In this document: positions 50,375 to 60,000 of the stretch, in pieces
Layout: the number at the start of each line of letters is the position of its first letter
How positions within the stretch are numbered: position 1 is the stretch's first letter
From: Phaeobacter sp. G2
GTDB lineage: Bacteria; Pseudomonadota; Alphaproteobacteria; Rhodobacterales; Rhodobacteraceae
DNA: 64,000 nt
Assembly (NCBI GenBank): GCA_025163595.1
Contig: CP104100.1
Span: 3,038,001 to 3,102,000, forward strand
Direction: 5' to 3'
Position numbers and translations under genes: made by a program
Notes under the pieces: model-generated
What the model was told of the DNA's origin: nothing
The model's input: only the letters and a program-made list of their open reading frames with translations
The model's database searches: none

Positions 50375-50803
50375 ATGCCTTACACTTCTCAAGATCAGCT
50401 TGTGACCCGGTTCGGCAAACGTCTTTTGGTGGACCTCACAGACCGCGCCGACGCCCCGACTGGGGAGATCGATACGCAGATCGTGGACAGCGCCATCGCC
50501 TCGGCCCAGGCTCTGATCGACGGCTTCCTGGTCAATCACTACGCCCTGCCCCTCGACGAAGTGCCGGAGCTGATCTCGAGCCTGTCCGAGGCCTTGGTCA
50601 TCTATGACCTGCACGTCTACGAGACCCCCGAGAAAATCGAAAGTGCCGAAAAATCTGCCCGTAAGACCCTCGCCCAGATCGGCGAAGGGAAGATCGGCCT
50701 GCCTATTGCCGGAAACGAACCGGCCACCAAATCGGCCAATGACGTCCGCTTCACTAAGCGGGAGCGCCCCATCACAGCCAAAAGCACCACCGGGTTTATC
50801 TGA
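50375..50803 (+). CDS. DUF1320 head-tail connector (Mu gp36-like)
   Basis: Protein of 142 residues. PYTSQDQLVTRFGKRLLVDLTDRA (key part SQDQLVTRFGKRLLVDLT) is the gp36 start and DSAIASAQALIDGFLVNHYALPL the second conserved helix. Connects the portal ring to the tail. Confidence 0.9.
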   Translation: MPYTSQDQLVTRFGKRLLVDLTDRADAPTGEIDTQIVDSAIASAQALIDGFLVNHYALPLDEVPELISSLSEALVIYDLHVYETPEKIESAEKSARKTLAQIGEGKIGLPIAGNEPATKSANDVRFTKRERPITAKSTTGFI

Positions 50804-51231
50804 TGCTGGACGCTATCATTCAAAAGCTGAAGGACGACGTTCCCGACCTGAATAGACGGGTCGAGCCAGTCATTGAGATGGCCAAACTGATGCGGGACGG
50901 GCGCTTGCCGCAAAACGCCACTGCTTTGGTCGTTCCCCTGGATGCCAAAGGGGGCAAGGCAGACACCGGCACCGGGGCTTACCGCCAGGCGATCACCGAG
51001 CGCATCGGCGTTTATCTGGTTCTCGATGCCAATGACCCCACGGGGCGCAAAGCCCTGGGGAGACTGCATCCTTTGTTGACCGAAGTGACGCTCGCTTTGG
51101 TGGGCTGGTCGCCGGAACCCGGCCCAGGCGTCCTGATCTTTGAGCGCCGCAAGCTCCTGTCCATCCATAACGGCCGCGCCTTTTACGAGCTGGCCTTCTC
51201 AATTGAAGCAAGTCTGAGGACCGCATCATGA
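50803..51231 (+). CDS. Tail terminator, DUF1834 (Mu gp37-like)
   Basis: Protein of 142 residues beginning on the last base of the gp36-like stop. LDAIIQKLKDDVPDLNRRVE and ITERIGVYLVLDANDPTGRKALGRLHPL (key part TERIGVYLVLD) match phage gp37/DUF1834 tail-end proteins. Its stop overlaps the following small gene. Confidence 0.88.
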   Translation: MLDAIIQKLKDDVPDLNRRVEPVIEMAKLMRDGRLPQNATALVVPLDAKGGKADTGTGAYRQAITERIGVYLVLDANDPTGRKALGRLHPLLTEVTLALVGWSPEPGPGVLIFERRKLLSIHNGRAFYELAFSIEASLRTAS

Positions 51232-51371
51232 CCAAACTTTCCCCACCCACCGGCGGCGGCAGCTTTGAGCGCCAGAAGAACGGCGGCCTGAAGCAGGTTG
51301 AAAAGCCTACCCAGGAAGACCGCAAACCCGCTGCGGCCGCACCGCAACCCGCCAAAGAACAGGAGGCATAA
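51228..51371 (+). CDS. 47-residue phage protein
   Basis: ATGA overlap with the tail terminator stop. The product starts MTKLSPPTGGGSFERQKNGG and is rich in Lys, Pro, Ala and Gln. The stop TAA abuts the tail tube start codon with AGGAGG in the last codons. Small proteins at this place (gp38-like) are common; function unknown. Confidence 0.6.
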   Translation: MTKLSPPTGGGSFERQKNGGLKQVEKPTQEDRKPAAAAPQPAKEQEA

Positions 51372-52307
51372 ATGTCCGCTCCCCTCTACTGGAAAGACAA
51401 GCGCCTGCTGTTTGGCATTGAGGCCACATATGGCGTTGACCCCGGCCCCACCGGCGCGGCCAATGCGATCCTGGCTCAGGAAGTCACCTTGAAGCCGATG
51501 GAAGGCCAGGACCAGGAGCGCGACCAGGAGCAGCCCGGCATGGGAGCCAACGGTTCCATTCCGACAGAAGTTCACTCCACGCTGTCCTTCACCACCGACT
51601 TAAGCGCCTCTGGCGCGGCAGGGATCGCCCCCGCTTGGGGGCCGCTGCTGCGCGCCTGCGGAGTTGCGGAGACCATCACTCCGGCCACCTCGGTTGCTTA
51701 TACGCCGGTCGGCAAAGACCACGAGGCCGGAACCTTCCACCTCAACATTTCCGGCACCCGTTATGTGATCCGGGGCGCGCGGGGCAAGGCCGAGCTGATG
51801 CTCGATGCCCAGGCGACGCCCAAGATCAAGTTTGATTTCACCGGGCTGTTCACTCTACCGACCGACGTGGCCGCGCCAGCCGTCGATCTGGTGAGCTGGG
51901 TCGAGCCGCTGGTTGTCTCCCATCAGAACACGCCGACCTTCACCATCGATGGCGTGGGTTTTGTGATGAAGACCGCCAAGCTGAACCTCGGGAACAAGGT
52001 GGAAACCCGGTTCCTGGTCGGGGCTGAACGCGTGTTGATCGTGGATAAATCGGAACTGTTTGAAACCACCGTCGAGGCCAAGCCCTTGGCTGATTACAAC
52101 CCGTTTCAAAAGGCCCTGTCCATGACCCAGGTGCCGGTCGAATTGGTTCATGGCACCCAAGCCGGAAAGATCGTCACGCTTAACCTGCCAACAGCGCAGA
52201 TGCAGCGGCCCAGTCTCTCGCAAAGCCAGGACATCAAGGAATGGCCGTTGAGCCTGGTGCCCCGCCCCGCCACTGAAAACGCCCAGTGGTCCCTCATCCT
52301 GACCTAG
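51372..52307 (+). CDS. Tail tube protein
   Basis: Main non-contractile tail subunit; 311 residues. It opens YWKDKRLLFGIEATYGVDPGPTGAANAIL (key part WKDKRLLFGIEATYGVDP), the typical start of siphophage/phi-Mu-hybrid tail tube proteins, then long beta segments. No tail-sheath gene precedes it, contrary to phage Mu itself, so the tail is presumably non-contractile. Confidence 0.82.
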   Translation: MSAPLYWKDKRLLFGIEATYGVDPGPTGAANAILAQEVTLKPMEGQDQERDQEQPGMGANGSIPTEVHSTLSFTTDLSASGAAGIAPAWGPLLRACGVAETITPATSVAYTPVGKDHEAGTFHLNISGTRYVIRGARGKAELMLDAQATPKIKFDFTGLFTLPTDVAAPAVDLVSWVEPLVVSHQNTPTFTIDGVGFVMKTAKLNLGNKVETRFLVGAERVLIVDKSELFETTVEAKPLADYNPFQKALSMTQVPVELVHGTQAGKIVTLNLPTAQMQRPSLSQSQDIKEWPLSLVPRPATENAQWSLILT

Positions 52308-52326
52308 CCCCAAAGGAGCGCTCCCA

Positions 52327-52656
52327 GTGTTTAACGTCGTAACCAAACCCACCTTTACCCGCGATGTGCCCGTCTCTGTCCCTTCCGGGGACAGCTTCAA
52401 AGAAGAGAGCCTGAAGGCGACCTATAGCGTGCTCTCCGACACGGACCGCGATGCGTTTGACCTGGCCACCACCGAAGATGTGAAAGCCTTCCTGCGCGAG
52501 ATCATCGTCTCCCTTGACGACCTGGCGGACGAAAACGGTCAGCCGGTGACCTACAGCCCGGCCATTCTCGAAGACTTGCTTGGCCTTGGCTACGTGCGCC
52601 TGGCGCTCCTGACCACCTACACCCGTGCCCAGGTAAAGGCCGTCACGGGAAACTAA
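52327..52656 (+). CDS. Tail assembly chaperone, short form
   Basis: Protein of 109 residues from GTG at 52327. TYSVLSDTDRDAFDLATTEDVKAFLREIIVSLDDL (key part ATTEDVKAFLREIIVSLDDL) resembles gpG-type chaperones that coat the tape measure protein during tail growth. The stop comes directly after the slippery GGGAAAC, so a second, longer product is made (next feature). Confidence 0.82.
   Translation: MFNVVTKPTFTRDVPVSVPSGDSFKEESLKATYSVLSDTDRDAFDLATTEDVKAFLREIIVSLDDLADENGQPVTYSPAILEDLLGLGYVRLALLTTYTRAQVKAVTGN
52647..52653 (+). promoter_or_regulatory. Programmed -1 frameshift slippery site
   Basis: G GGA AAC fits the X-XXY-YYZ rule (lambda uses GGGAAAG), directly next to the stop codon TAA. A GC-rich CCTGGGCCGGGCGGGCC stretch begins three bases later and may fold to promote slippage. 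Confidence 0.85.
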
Positions 52657-53012
52657 CCTGGGCCGGGCGGGCCTTTGCCAATGGGACCCTGTTCACCGGG
52701 AACCAAGAGGACCGTCAGGCCGAGGCCCTTCAAGACTGCGCGGTCCTCGGCATCCCTGCTGACAGCCTCGCGCCGCCAGAACACAGCGAAGGCGTCTGGC
52801 AATGCAACCTGCCCGCTGTTGAGGCCTTCTGTGATGCGGCCACACAGTTCAAGCGGATCGGTCTGGCAGACGGCAGCACCAGATCGCTTGGGCTTGATTA
52901 TGGCGGTGCCCGCGCCGCTTGGGACATGGCCGGAGTGGAAATGAACCCGGAACTATTCGGCCGAGTCCAGATCATCGAACACGGCGCATTGGCCGAATGG
53001 AACGGAAACTGA
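52653..53012 (+). CDS. Tail assembly chaperone, frameshift extension (GT-type)
   Basis: Reading continues in the -1 frame for 119 codons to a stop at 53010-53012, two bases before the tape measure start; it has no start of its own. The junction is GGA-AAC-TAA; slipping back one base on GGGAAAC gives CTA-ACC-TGG and the sequence LTWAGRAFANGTLFTGNQED. The extended product has 228 residues, the size class of lambda gpGT-like proteins. The extension contains LGLDYGGARAAWDMAGVEMNP, typical of small coiled DUF-type C-terminal parts. Confidence 0.85.
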   Translation, partial: LTWAGRAFANGTLFTGNQEDRQAEALQDCAVLGIPADSLAPPEHSEGVWQCNLPAVEAFCDAATQFKRIGLADGSTRSLGLDYGGARAAWDMAGVEMNPELFGRVQIIEHGALAEWNGN

Positions 53013-53013
53013 A

Positions 53014-55434
53014 ATGACCTTTGTTGTCTCTGGAAAGCTGACGATTGATGCCTCCCAGGGCAAATCTGAGCTATCGCAGCTCAAAGCCTCAAAAGATGCC
53101 GTCGCCACGTCTACCAAGACCATGACGGCAGAAGAAGCAAAGGCTGCGGTTGGGGTTCGGAAACTGGCAGCGCAGGCAGAAACGGCCGCCGCCAAGAACC
53201 GCCTCCTCTCCGCGACTGAAGCCAGAGTGGCCAATGAGGCCGTGACCATGGGCCGGTCGCACCAACTGGCCGCCGGTCAGGTTGGCAACCTCACAGCCCA
53301 GTTCAACGATATCGGCGTGATGATGGCAGCGGGCCAAAACCCGTTTCAGCTCGCCATCCAACAGGGCACCCAGATCACCCAGGTCATCGGTAATATGGGC
53401 GCAGCCGGGGCAGCCAAAGCCCTCAAAGCCGCACTTGTTTCCATGGTCAGCCCCCTAACGCTCATCACCATCGGCTCCATCGCCGCCGGTGCCGCCCTGG
53501 TCAACTGGTTGACCGGTGCAGACGAAGACATTGCCACGCTTGAAGACCAGCTCGAGGCGCTCGGTGACGCCATCGACGCCTATGCGGACAAGGCCGCTAA
53601 GACCCGGTTCAGCACCGCCGAAATGATCGAAGAATTTGGCAAGGCGTCGCCGGAGCTGCGCCTGGTGCTGGCGGATATGGCGGCCCTGGCCAAGATGGAT
53701 GCTCAGAAAGCGATTGACGGCACAGCAAAGAGCGTGCGCGATCTGGTGCTGGATCTGGCGATCTGGGACGACCGTTCCTCAATGTCGGCGTCTCAGGACT
53801 TCCTCGGTCTGGGATCGGTCGGCAAGTTCAACCGTGAGGCTGGCCATGCCTTTGCCCAGAACCTTGAGCTGCTGAACAGCAACGCAGACGCCGCAACCCG
53901 CCTTAAAGCGGCTCTTGATGTCCGCGAACAGCTCCTGGGCGCGGCTGGCGGGCTGGAAAACCTAAACGGCACTCAGCGAGAATTCTATGAAGGCCTGAGT
54001 GCCATCATCCGCGATCTGGAGCTGTTCGCCGGTGCCCTACAAGCGCCCTGGAATGAGCTGAAGGCGACCGGCGCCGATCTGTGGTCCAGCCTCTCAAGCA
54101 ATGTGGAAACCTACCTGAGAAAGCGCTTGCAGGTCGAAACCCAAGCCCGCAACCAGATTGAGCTGCTCCGCCTCGAGGCCGAAACCCAGCAGGCGATCAC
54201 CGCATTTGGTGAAGGCAGCGTGGAAGTCGCAGAACTGCGCCTGCAGGCCGAGCGCCTAGCCTATGAACAGCAGCTTGAGAGCCGCGATCTTTCCGAACAA
54301 TTGAAGGACGAATTGCTGGAAGCCTGGGACGCGGCCAATGGCGTCGCTTCGGCGGATATGGCGGGCAACATTTCGCTGGCGGCTGATGAGGCACACCGCC
54401 TCATGGTCAATATGATGAAGGCCAACGGCCAGGAGATCATGGGGCGCATCCGGGAGAACCCCGACTTTGCAGACCCTCGCGGCGAAAGCCGGGGCGCAGG
54501 CAACTCCGACTATGTCTACCAAGACCACGGTTTGCCCGACGTCGATATGCCGTCGAACCCCAAATCGCGACGGTCTCGCAAGGGCGGCGGCGCGGCCAGC
54601 TACGACAAAGAACGCAAGGCCATCGAACGGCTGATGGAACGGGAACGCCAGCGCATTGCAGTGCTGCGCGAGACGGACCCGGTTCTGAAAGAAATGCTTC
54701 GCATCCGCGACCAGCTCAAGGACGCGACAGATGCAGAACGCGAAGCGGTAGAGGCCCTGATCCGCGAACGCCTAAAAGAAGAACAGGCTATTGCTCAGAC
54801 AGAGGCCGCAACTGACTATCTGCGCGACAATGTAACCTCTTTGACCGAAGGCTTGGTAAGAGGCGGCGAAGAAGCCGCCGACGCCTGGGACAAAGTTAAG
54901 GCATCCATCGCGGCTGCGGCCCTAGAAGCGCTCCTTCTGGGTGGCGGCCCCTTGGGCAATCTCTTCGGCCTGGGTGGTAAGGACGGCGAACTCGGCGGCC
55001 TTGTGGGCATTTTTCTCGGCGGCTTGGGCCTGGCTGAGGGTCACGTCGGAATCGGGACGGTCCACGGCGACGGCGGCAACCGCGACGACAAGGTTCCGGC
55101 CTGGCTGTCCCCAGGCGAAACCGTGGTCCACGCAAAGGCCACTCGCAAGTACCGCCCTGTCCTGCAGGCGATGAATGACGGCGCCGAAATCCCCGGCTTT
55201 GCGAGCGGTGGCGAAATCCCCGGAGGCAAGGCAACTGGGGCGAACAGCTCGGCCACGGGCAGCGCGGGAGAAATTCCCTACGCCCGCGTCGTGATCCAGC
55301 CAAGCCCTCTGTTTCATAGCTACGTCGAAGAGGTCTCGGGCAGGATCACCGTCGAGGGTCTTCAAGACTACGACCGCAACACCGCCCCCGAGACCGCCCG
55401 ACGCGCCCTGAACGACCCACATGGAATAGGCTAA
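53014..55434 (+). CDS. Tape measure protein
   Basis: Sets tail length and is ejected with DNA; 806 residues. The N-terminal part is coiled-coil rich (KAKDxxx, AQAETAAAKNRLLSATEARV), then LTAQFNDIGVMMAAGQNPFQLAIQQGTQITQVIGNMG (key part QFNDIGVMMAAGQNP) is the conserved hydrophobic tape-measure motif, followed by a membrane-like segment (LVSMVSPLTLITIGSIAAGAALV). The C-terminus includes VPAWLSPGETVVHAKATRKYRPVLQ, the usual tape-measure end. By its length the tail should be roughly 120 nm (about 0.15 nm per residue). Confidence 0.9.
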   Translation: MTFVVSGKLTIDASQGKSELSQLKASKDAVATSTKTMTAEEAKAAVGVRKLAAQAETAAAKNRLLSATEARVANEAVTMGRSHQLAAGQVGNLTAQFNDIGVMMAAGQNPFQLAIQQGTQITQVIGNMGAAGAAKALKAALVSMVSPLTLITIGSIAAGAALVNWLTGADEDIATLEDQLEALGDAIDAYADKAAKTRFSTAEMIEEFGKASPELRLVLADMAALAKMDAQKAIDGTAKSVRDLVLDLAIWDDRSSMSASQDFLGLGSVGKFNREAGHAFAQNLELLNSNADAATRLKAALDVREQLLGAAGGLENLNGTQREFYEGLSAIIRDLELFAGALQAPWNELKATGADLWSSLSSNVETYLRKRLQVETQARNQIELLRLEAETQQAITAFGEGSVEVAELRLQAERLAYEQQLESRDLSEQLKDELLEAWDAANGVASADMAGNISLAADEAHRLMVNMMKANGQEIMGRIRENPDFADPRGESRGAGNSDYVYQDHGLPDVDMPSNPKSRRSRKGGGAASYDKERKAIERLMERERQRIAVLRETDPVLKEMLRIRDQLKDATDAEREAVEALIRERLKEEQAIAQTEAATDYLRDNVTSLTEGLVRGGEEAADAWDKVKASIAAAALEALLLGGGPLGNLFGLGGKDGELGGLVGIFLGGLGLAEGHVGIGTVHGDGGNRDDKVPAWLSPGETVVHAKATRKYRPVLQAMNDGAEIPGFASGGEIPGGKATGANSSATGSAGEIPYARVVIQPSPLFHSYVEEVSGRITVEGLQDYDRNTAPETARRALNDPHGIG

Positions 55435-56084
55435 TGCCCGCAACCTGGCCCCTCCCCACCTCTGAATTCATGGACTTTTTACCCATTGCAAAGGTCACGT
55501 CCTTTCCCGGCCGCGCGGTCACGACCACCGAAGGCGCGGACGGATCGATCATTCCCCATAAACGCGGTGCCCGGCTCTGGCAGGGCAGCATCACCCTGGA
55601 CATTGAAGCCCACGGTTTCTGGACTGCTATTGAAGCGGGTCTTTCCGTTCTCGAAGACCCCGGCGCGTCTTTTCTGTTCCGCGACCCCCGAATGACCGGC
55701 CCGATTGCTGACCCTGGCAAGGTCATTCTGGGCGCGGCCTCCCCCTATATCTCGGCCCTTTCCGTCAACAATCGGGAACTGACTCTCGCTGGCCTGCCAC
55801 AAGGGTATGTTTTGCAACGGGGCGATTTGCTGGGCTTTAGCTACGGGGCAAACCCAACCCGCTATGCCTATCACCGGATTTTCACGGGCGGCACCGCCAG
55901 CCTGGGCGGCAAGATCACCGACATCGAGGTCACGCCAAAGATCCGCCCCGGAGCCGCGATTGGCGCTTCTGTGACGCTCGGAACCCCGGTCCTGAAGGCC
56001 GTTTTGAAATCAGCAAACTACGGCGCGAGCCGCTCAAAGATCAGCGAAGGCGGGTCGTTTGAGTGGGTCCAGACCTTGAGGTAG
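55434..56084 (+). CDS. Distal tail protein
   Basis: Protein of 216 residues; TAATG overlap with the tape measure stop. FPGRAVTTTEGADGSIIPHKRGARLWQGSITLDIEAHGF (key part KRGARLWQGSITLD) plus later beta strands fit a distal-tail ring protein seen after tape measure in siphophages and GTAs. No exact family name is certain. Confidence 0.65.
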   Translation: MPATWPLPTSEFMDFLPIAKVTSFPGRAVTTTEGADGSIIPHKRGARLWQGSITLDIEAHGFWTAIEAGLSVLEDPGASFLFRDPRMTGPIADPGKVILGAASPYISALSVNNRELTLAGLPQGYVLQRGDLLGFSYGANPTRYAYHRIFTGGTASLGGKITDIEVTPKIRPGAAIGASVTLGTPVLKAVLKSANYGASRSKISEGGSFEWVQTLR

Positions 56085-56086
56085 AA

Positions 56087-56680
56087 ATGTCAAATCTCAG
56101 TCCAGAAGCACAGGCACAGTTAGAAGAGCGCCGGGGCACTGAGGGCCACGCCCTTTTGTGGATCCAGGCGAAGAACCGCGAGACCGGCGCGCCAGAAACC
56201 CTCGGACTTTGGAGCGGAGACGACCACCAGGAGTTCTTGATCGGAGGCGAAATCCGCACCTACTACGGCGCGGGCAATGTGATCGACGTGCCCCCAATCA
56301 TCGCCAAACCCGGCTTTGTTGTGCGCAATTTGAGGATCAAATTACCGCCTTTAACGGACGAGGTTAAAACCCTTCTGCACGCCTATGAGCCACGCCTTGC
56401 CGCCGTCCAGATCCATTCCTGCCCGATGGATATCGACACCGGCGCCCCCCTCGGCGAGCCCGTGCGCATGTTCAAAGGTTTCCTGAACCAGGCCCCGCAG
56501 GAAATTGCCGCAAAAGGCGGCACGGGCTTTACCGAATTGGTGCTGGTCTCCGCTGGCCGCCGCCTGACCTTTGGCCTGCCCTTGAAGCGTTCAAGCGCTG
56601 AATTGCAACGCCGCAATCCCCTGGATCGGGGCCGCGAATACAGCGACGTGGCGGGCGAATGGTCGATCAGATGGGGCTGA
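56087..56680 (+). CDS. Tail tip/hub protein, GTA-like
   Basis: Protein of 197 residues from ATG at 56087. ALLWIQAKNRETGAPETLGLWSGDDHQEFLI and later MFKGFLNQAPQEIAAKGGTGFTELVLVSAGRRLTFG (key part FKGFLNQAPQE) recall DUF2163-type tail proteins found in gene transfer agents and related phages. Probably part of the hub between tube and tip. Confidence 0.65.
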   Translation: MSNLSPEAQAQLEERRGTEGHALLWIQAKNRETGAPETLGLWSGDDHQEFLIGGEIRTYYGAGNVIDVPPIIAKPGFVVRNLRIKLPPLTDEVKTLLHAYEPRLAAVQIHSCPMDIDTGAPLGEPVRMFKGFLNQAPQEIAAKGGTGFTELVLVSAGRRLTFGLPLKRSSAELQRRNPLDRGREYSDVAGEWSIRWG

Positions 56681-56682
56681 CA

Positions 56683-57087
56683 ATGAACAGCCGAGCACCC
56701 CTACTGTTTTGCTACCTGCGCGAAACCCGCGCCACGGGACGCCGCTTTCGGGCCGGGCGTTTTGACTGCGCGCTCTTCGCGGCCGAGTGGGTCAAGCGGT
56801 GCTCGGGCAAGGACCTAGCAGCGCAGTGGCGCGGAACGTACCGTCGCCTGGATCAGGGGCGCGACCAGCTCGCCATGGCAGGCTTTTCCAGCCTGGACGA
56901 TCTGGCGGCGCACCACCTGGTCGAAATCGACGGCTGGTCCCAGGCGCAGGTCGGTGACATTGCCGCAATTCAGGAAGCCGGCGAAATCGCACTTGGCATC
57001 TTTGGCGGCCCGCAAATCCACGTCTTGAGCCTGGACGGCCTGGACTACGTCAACCCCGCCAACGCCTACCGGGTGTTTCGCCCATGA
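56683..57087 (+). CDS. Tail peptidase-like protein (NlpC/P60-type)
   Basis: Protein of 134 residues. RFRAGRFDCALFAAEWVKRC contains the D-C pair with the catalytic cysteine, and GGPQIHVLSLDGLDYVNPANAYRVFRP the likely second part with His. It resembles the DUF6950/NlpC-P60 peptidases encoded before the tip attachment gene in GTA-like tails, which cut peptidoglycan during entry. Start at 56683 is preferred to 56659 inside the previous gene. Confidence 0.75.
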   Translation: MNSRAPLLFCYLRETRATGRRFRAGRFDCALFAAEWVKRCSGKDLAAQWRGTYRRLDQGRDQLAMAGFSSLDDLAAHHLVEIDGWSQAQVGDIAAIQEAGEIALGIFGGPQIHVLSLDGLDYVNPANAYRVFRP

Positions 57088-60000
57088 CCCGCCTGCTGTC
57101 CTACGCTCTGATTTGCCTCTTTCTGTTCAGCCAACCCGCCCACGCGGCGCCCATTATTGGTGTTCTGGTGGCCCTCGGGCAGGCCTTCGCCGCCTCTATC
57201 ACAGTAAAAGCCCTGGTCGCCGCCGCGCTCAAAACACTGATCACCACCGCCATTTCGGTGCTGATGGAGAAATACCAAAAGAGCAAGCGGCGTGACCCCG
57301 GCCTAGTCACCACTCACACGACCAAAGGCGGCATTGACCCGCAGGCCACTATCATCGGCCGCTACGCCACAGGCGGCCACGCCGTCTATCAAAACGGCTT
57401 CGGTGCGAACAATATCTACAACGTCCACGTTGTCGAGGTCGGGGACCTGCCAGGGGCCCGCTTACGCCGCCTCATTATTGACGGCGAAATCTCAGAAATC
57501 GGCACCGACTGGCAAGAGCCCTATGGCTACCCCATTGAAACCAAACGCCACACATCGACATCTTTTACAGGTTTCATTCGCTTTCTGGACGGTTCGCAAA
57601 TCGCCGCTGACCCGGAATTGGTCGCGCGCTTCAAAGACGACCCGGAACGCCCCTGGACAGACGACCACATCCTGACCGGCGTCTGCTATGCGGTTCTGAC
57701 TTTCTACCACATGGCCTATCTTTACCCCAATGGCCGTCCAGAATACCTCTTTGAGTTGGACGGCCCGGGTTTCTATGACCCACGCCAGGACAGCACCGTC
57801 GGTGGCAATGGGCCGCAGCGCTGGGACGCGCCGGAGACATGGGAATTCACCGACAATGCCATGGTGATTGCCTATCATATCCTGCGCGGGATCACATTGC
57901 CTTGCGGGCGTATCTATGGCGGGGATTTCGACGCCGAAGACCTCCCCCTTCCCGACTGGTTCGCTGCGATGAACGCGCGGGAGTTCATTGACGAAAACGG
58001 CGATCCGCAGCCCGCGCGTTGCGGCTATGAGATCAAGTTTGAAGAGGCGCCAGCCGACATTCTCAAAGAGCTTTTTGCGGCGGCCAACGCTCAGATCGTG
58101 GAAATCGGCGGCTATTGGTATCCCATTGTTGGCGACAGCGGCGACGCGGTGGCGGAGATCGTTCTGGACACGGATCTGTCTGTCTCTGACGCCTGGACGC
58201 ATGATCCCTTCCCCGATCTCAACAGCACCTTCAATGGCGTCATCGTCTCGCACCCCTCTCCTGAGGCGCTTTGGAACCCGTCGACATTGGAGACGATCTC
58301 CAAGGCCAACTGGATCGCTGAGGACGGCCGAGAAAAACTCTATGACCTATCTCTGCCCATGGTCTTTGACGCCAACCAAGGCCGCCAGATTGGTGACGCC
58401 CTGCTGAAGGAAAACCGGCGCTTCAGAGCCCACAAATGGCCTATGCTGCCAGAGTTCTTCCGCCTGCGTCCGCTTCAGACAATCAACGCCACCTCCGAAG
58501 ACTACGAATACACCTCAAAGAGCTTTCGCATTACTGAGGTTGCCTATGATCTGCTGACCCTGAATGTCTCGATCAGCGTGCGCGAATGCGACCCCGAGGA
58601 CTATAACCCGGACCCCGCCCTTGCCCTGCCAACTGTCCCTCAGGTGACCAGCACGCCATCCCCGACCCACAGCGGCGTCACCGGTTTTGCGGTCTACGGG
58701 GCAGCGATCAAGGACGGCGCAGGCAACAACCGCGCGCCCGCTATTCGCATCGTCTGGGATGGCGACATTGCGGACGCAACCGACGGGCTGGCATTCCGGG
58801 TCAAAGTAGTCGGCACCTCTGAGATCATCACGGCCAGCACTCAGGACGTGAGCGCCGGTGAGTTCGTTTTTGCGCCGACCATCCGCGCGACAGACTATGT
58901 GGTCCAGGCCAAACCAGTCGCGAGAAACCGCGCCACGAGCTGGTCTGCCTGGTTACCGGTCACGACCCCGGACGTCGGGATCGCCCCTGCTGATCTTTCG
59001 ACCGAGACCTTTGAAACTCTATCGGACGCGGCCTTTGACGTGGCCTCTGTCCTGGACGATGAGTTGGTCGCCGCCCGCATAGATCCGCTGGATACCGCGC
59101 TGGAAGTTCAGGCGGTCTCGCAACAAACACAGGCCGACGCCCTGAACCAGATCGGGGAGCAATCCCTTTGGGCGCTCACCCATCTTGCCGGGCTGGACAG
59201 TTTGATGGCAGACGCGGGGATCGTGATAGACCCCGAGACTGGCGCGGTCAGGATTTATGGGCTGGAAGCCGAAGGCGAGCGGATCAGCCAGGTTGAACTC
59301 CGCATGAGCGCGGCCGAGGGCACTATCAACCTTGCGGCCACGCAGGCCTGGGTAAATCAACAGATCACCCTGGCGGCCTTAGATCCGTCCAGCCTTCCGC
59401 TAGTCGATGATCTGCAGTTACAATTGAACCAAGTTGAAATCGACCTGGACGCCGCCGAAGCCGCGCTTGCCTTGATGGCCTCTCAAACCACCGTCACCGG
59501 CATTGACGCCCGCCTTTCGCAGGCGGAACTTGACCTGGACGCCGCCGAAGCCGCCATCACGCTAAAGGCCTCGCAGTCAGAGTTCACCGGTCTGCAAGAC
59601 CGCCTGCAATCCGCCGAAATCCAGATCAGCGCCATGGATGGCCCCCAAATCAGCCAAACAGTGGCGGATACGCGGAACCAACAAACCGCACAGGATCTTG
59701 CGGACCTCGCCACATTGGAACAGTTGCTCCAGAGCTATGAAAACCGCGAAGCCTGGCGCGTGGATCTGGCCTATGCCTCCCAGGACCTGCGCGCCCACGT
59801 CGACGATCAGGGCGAGGCCTTTGCAGCGCAAACGGCGGCGCTTGGCGCTGTGACCGCAGACAACGCCGCCCTGATCGAGGCGGAACGCACCGCGCGGGCC
59901 AGTGAGACCGCCGCCATTGCCCAGGACATAGTACAACTGGACGCACAACTGGGCGGCGCGGGTGACACACTCGCAGGCCATTCCGCTGCGATTTCAGAGC

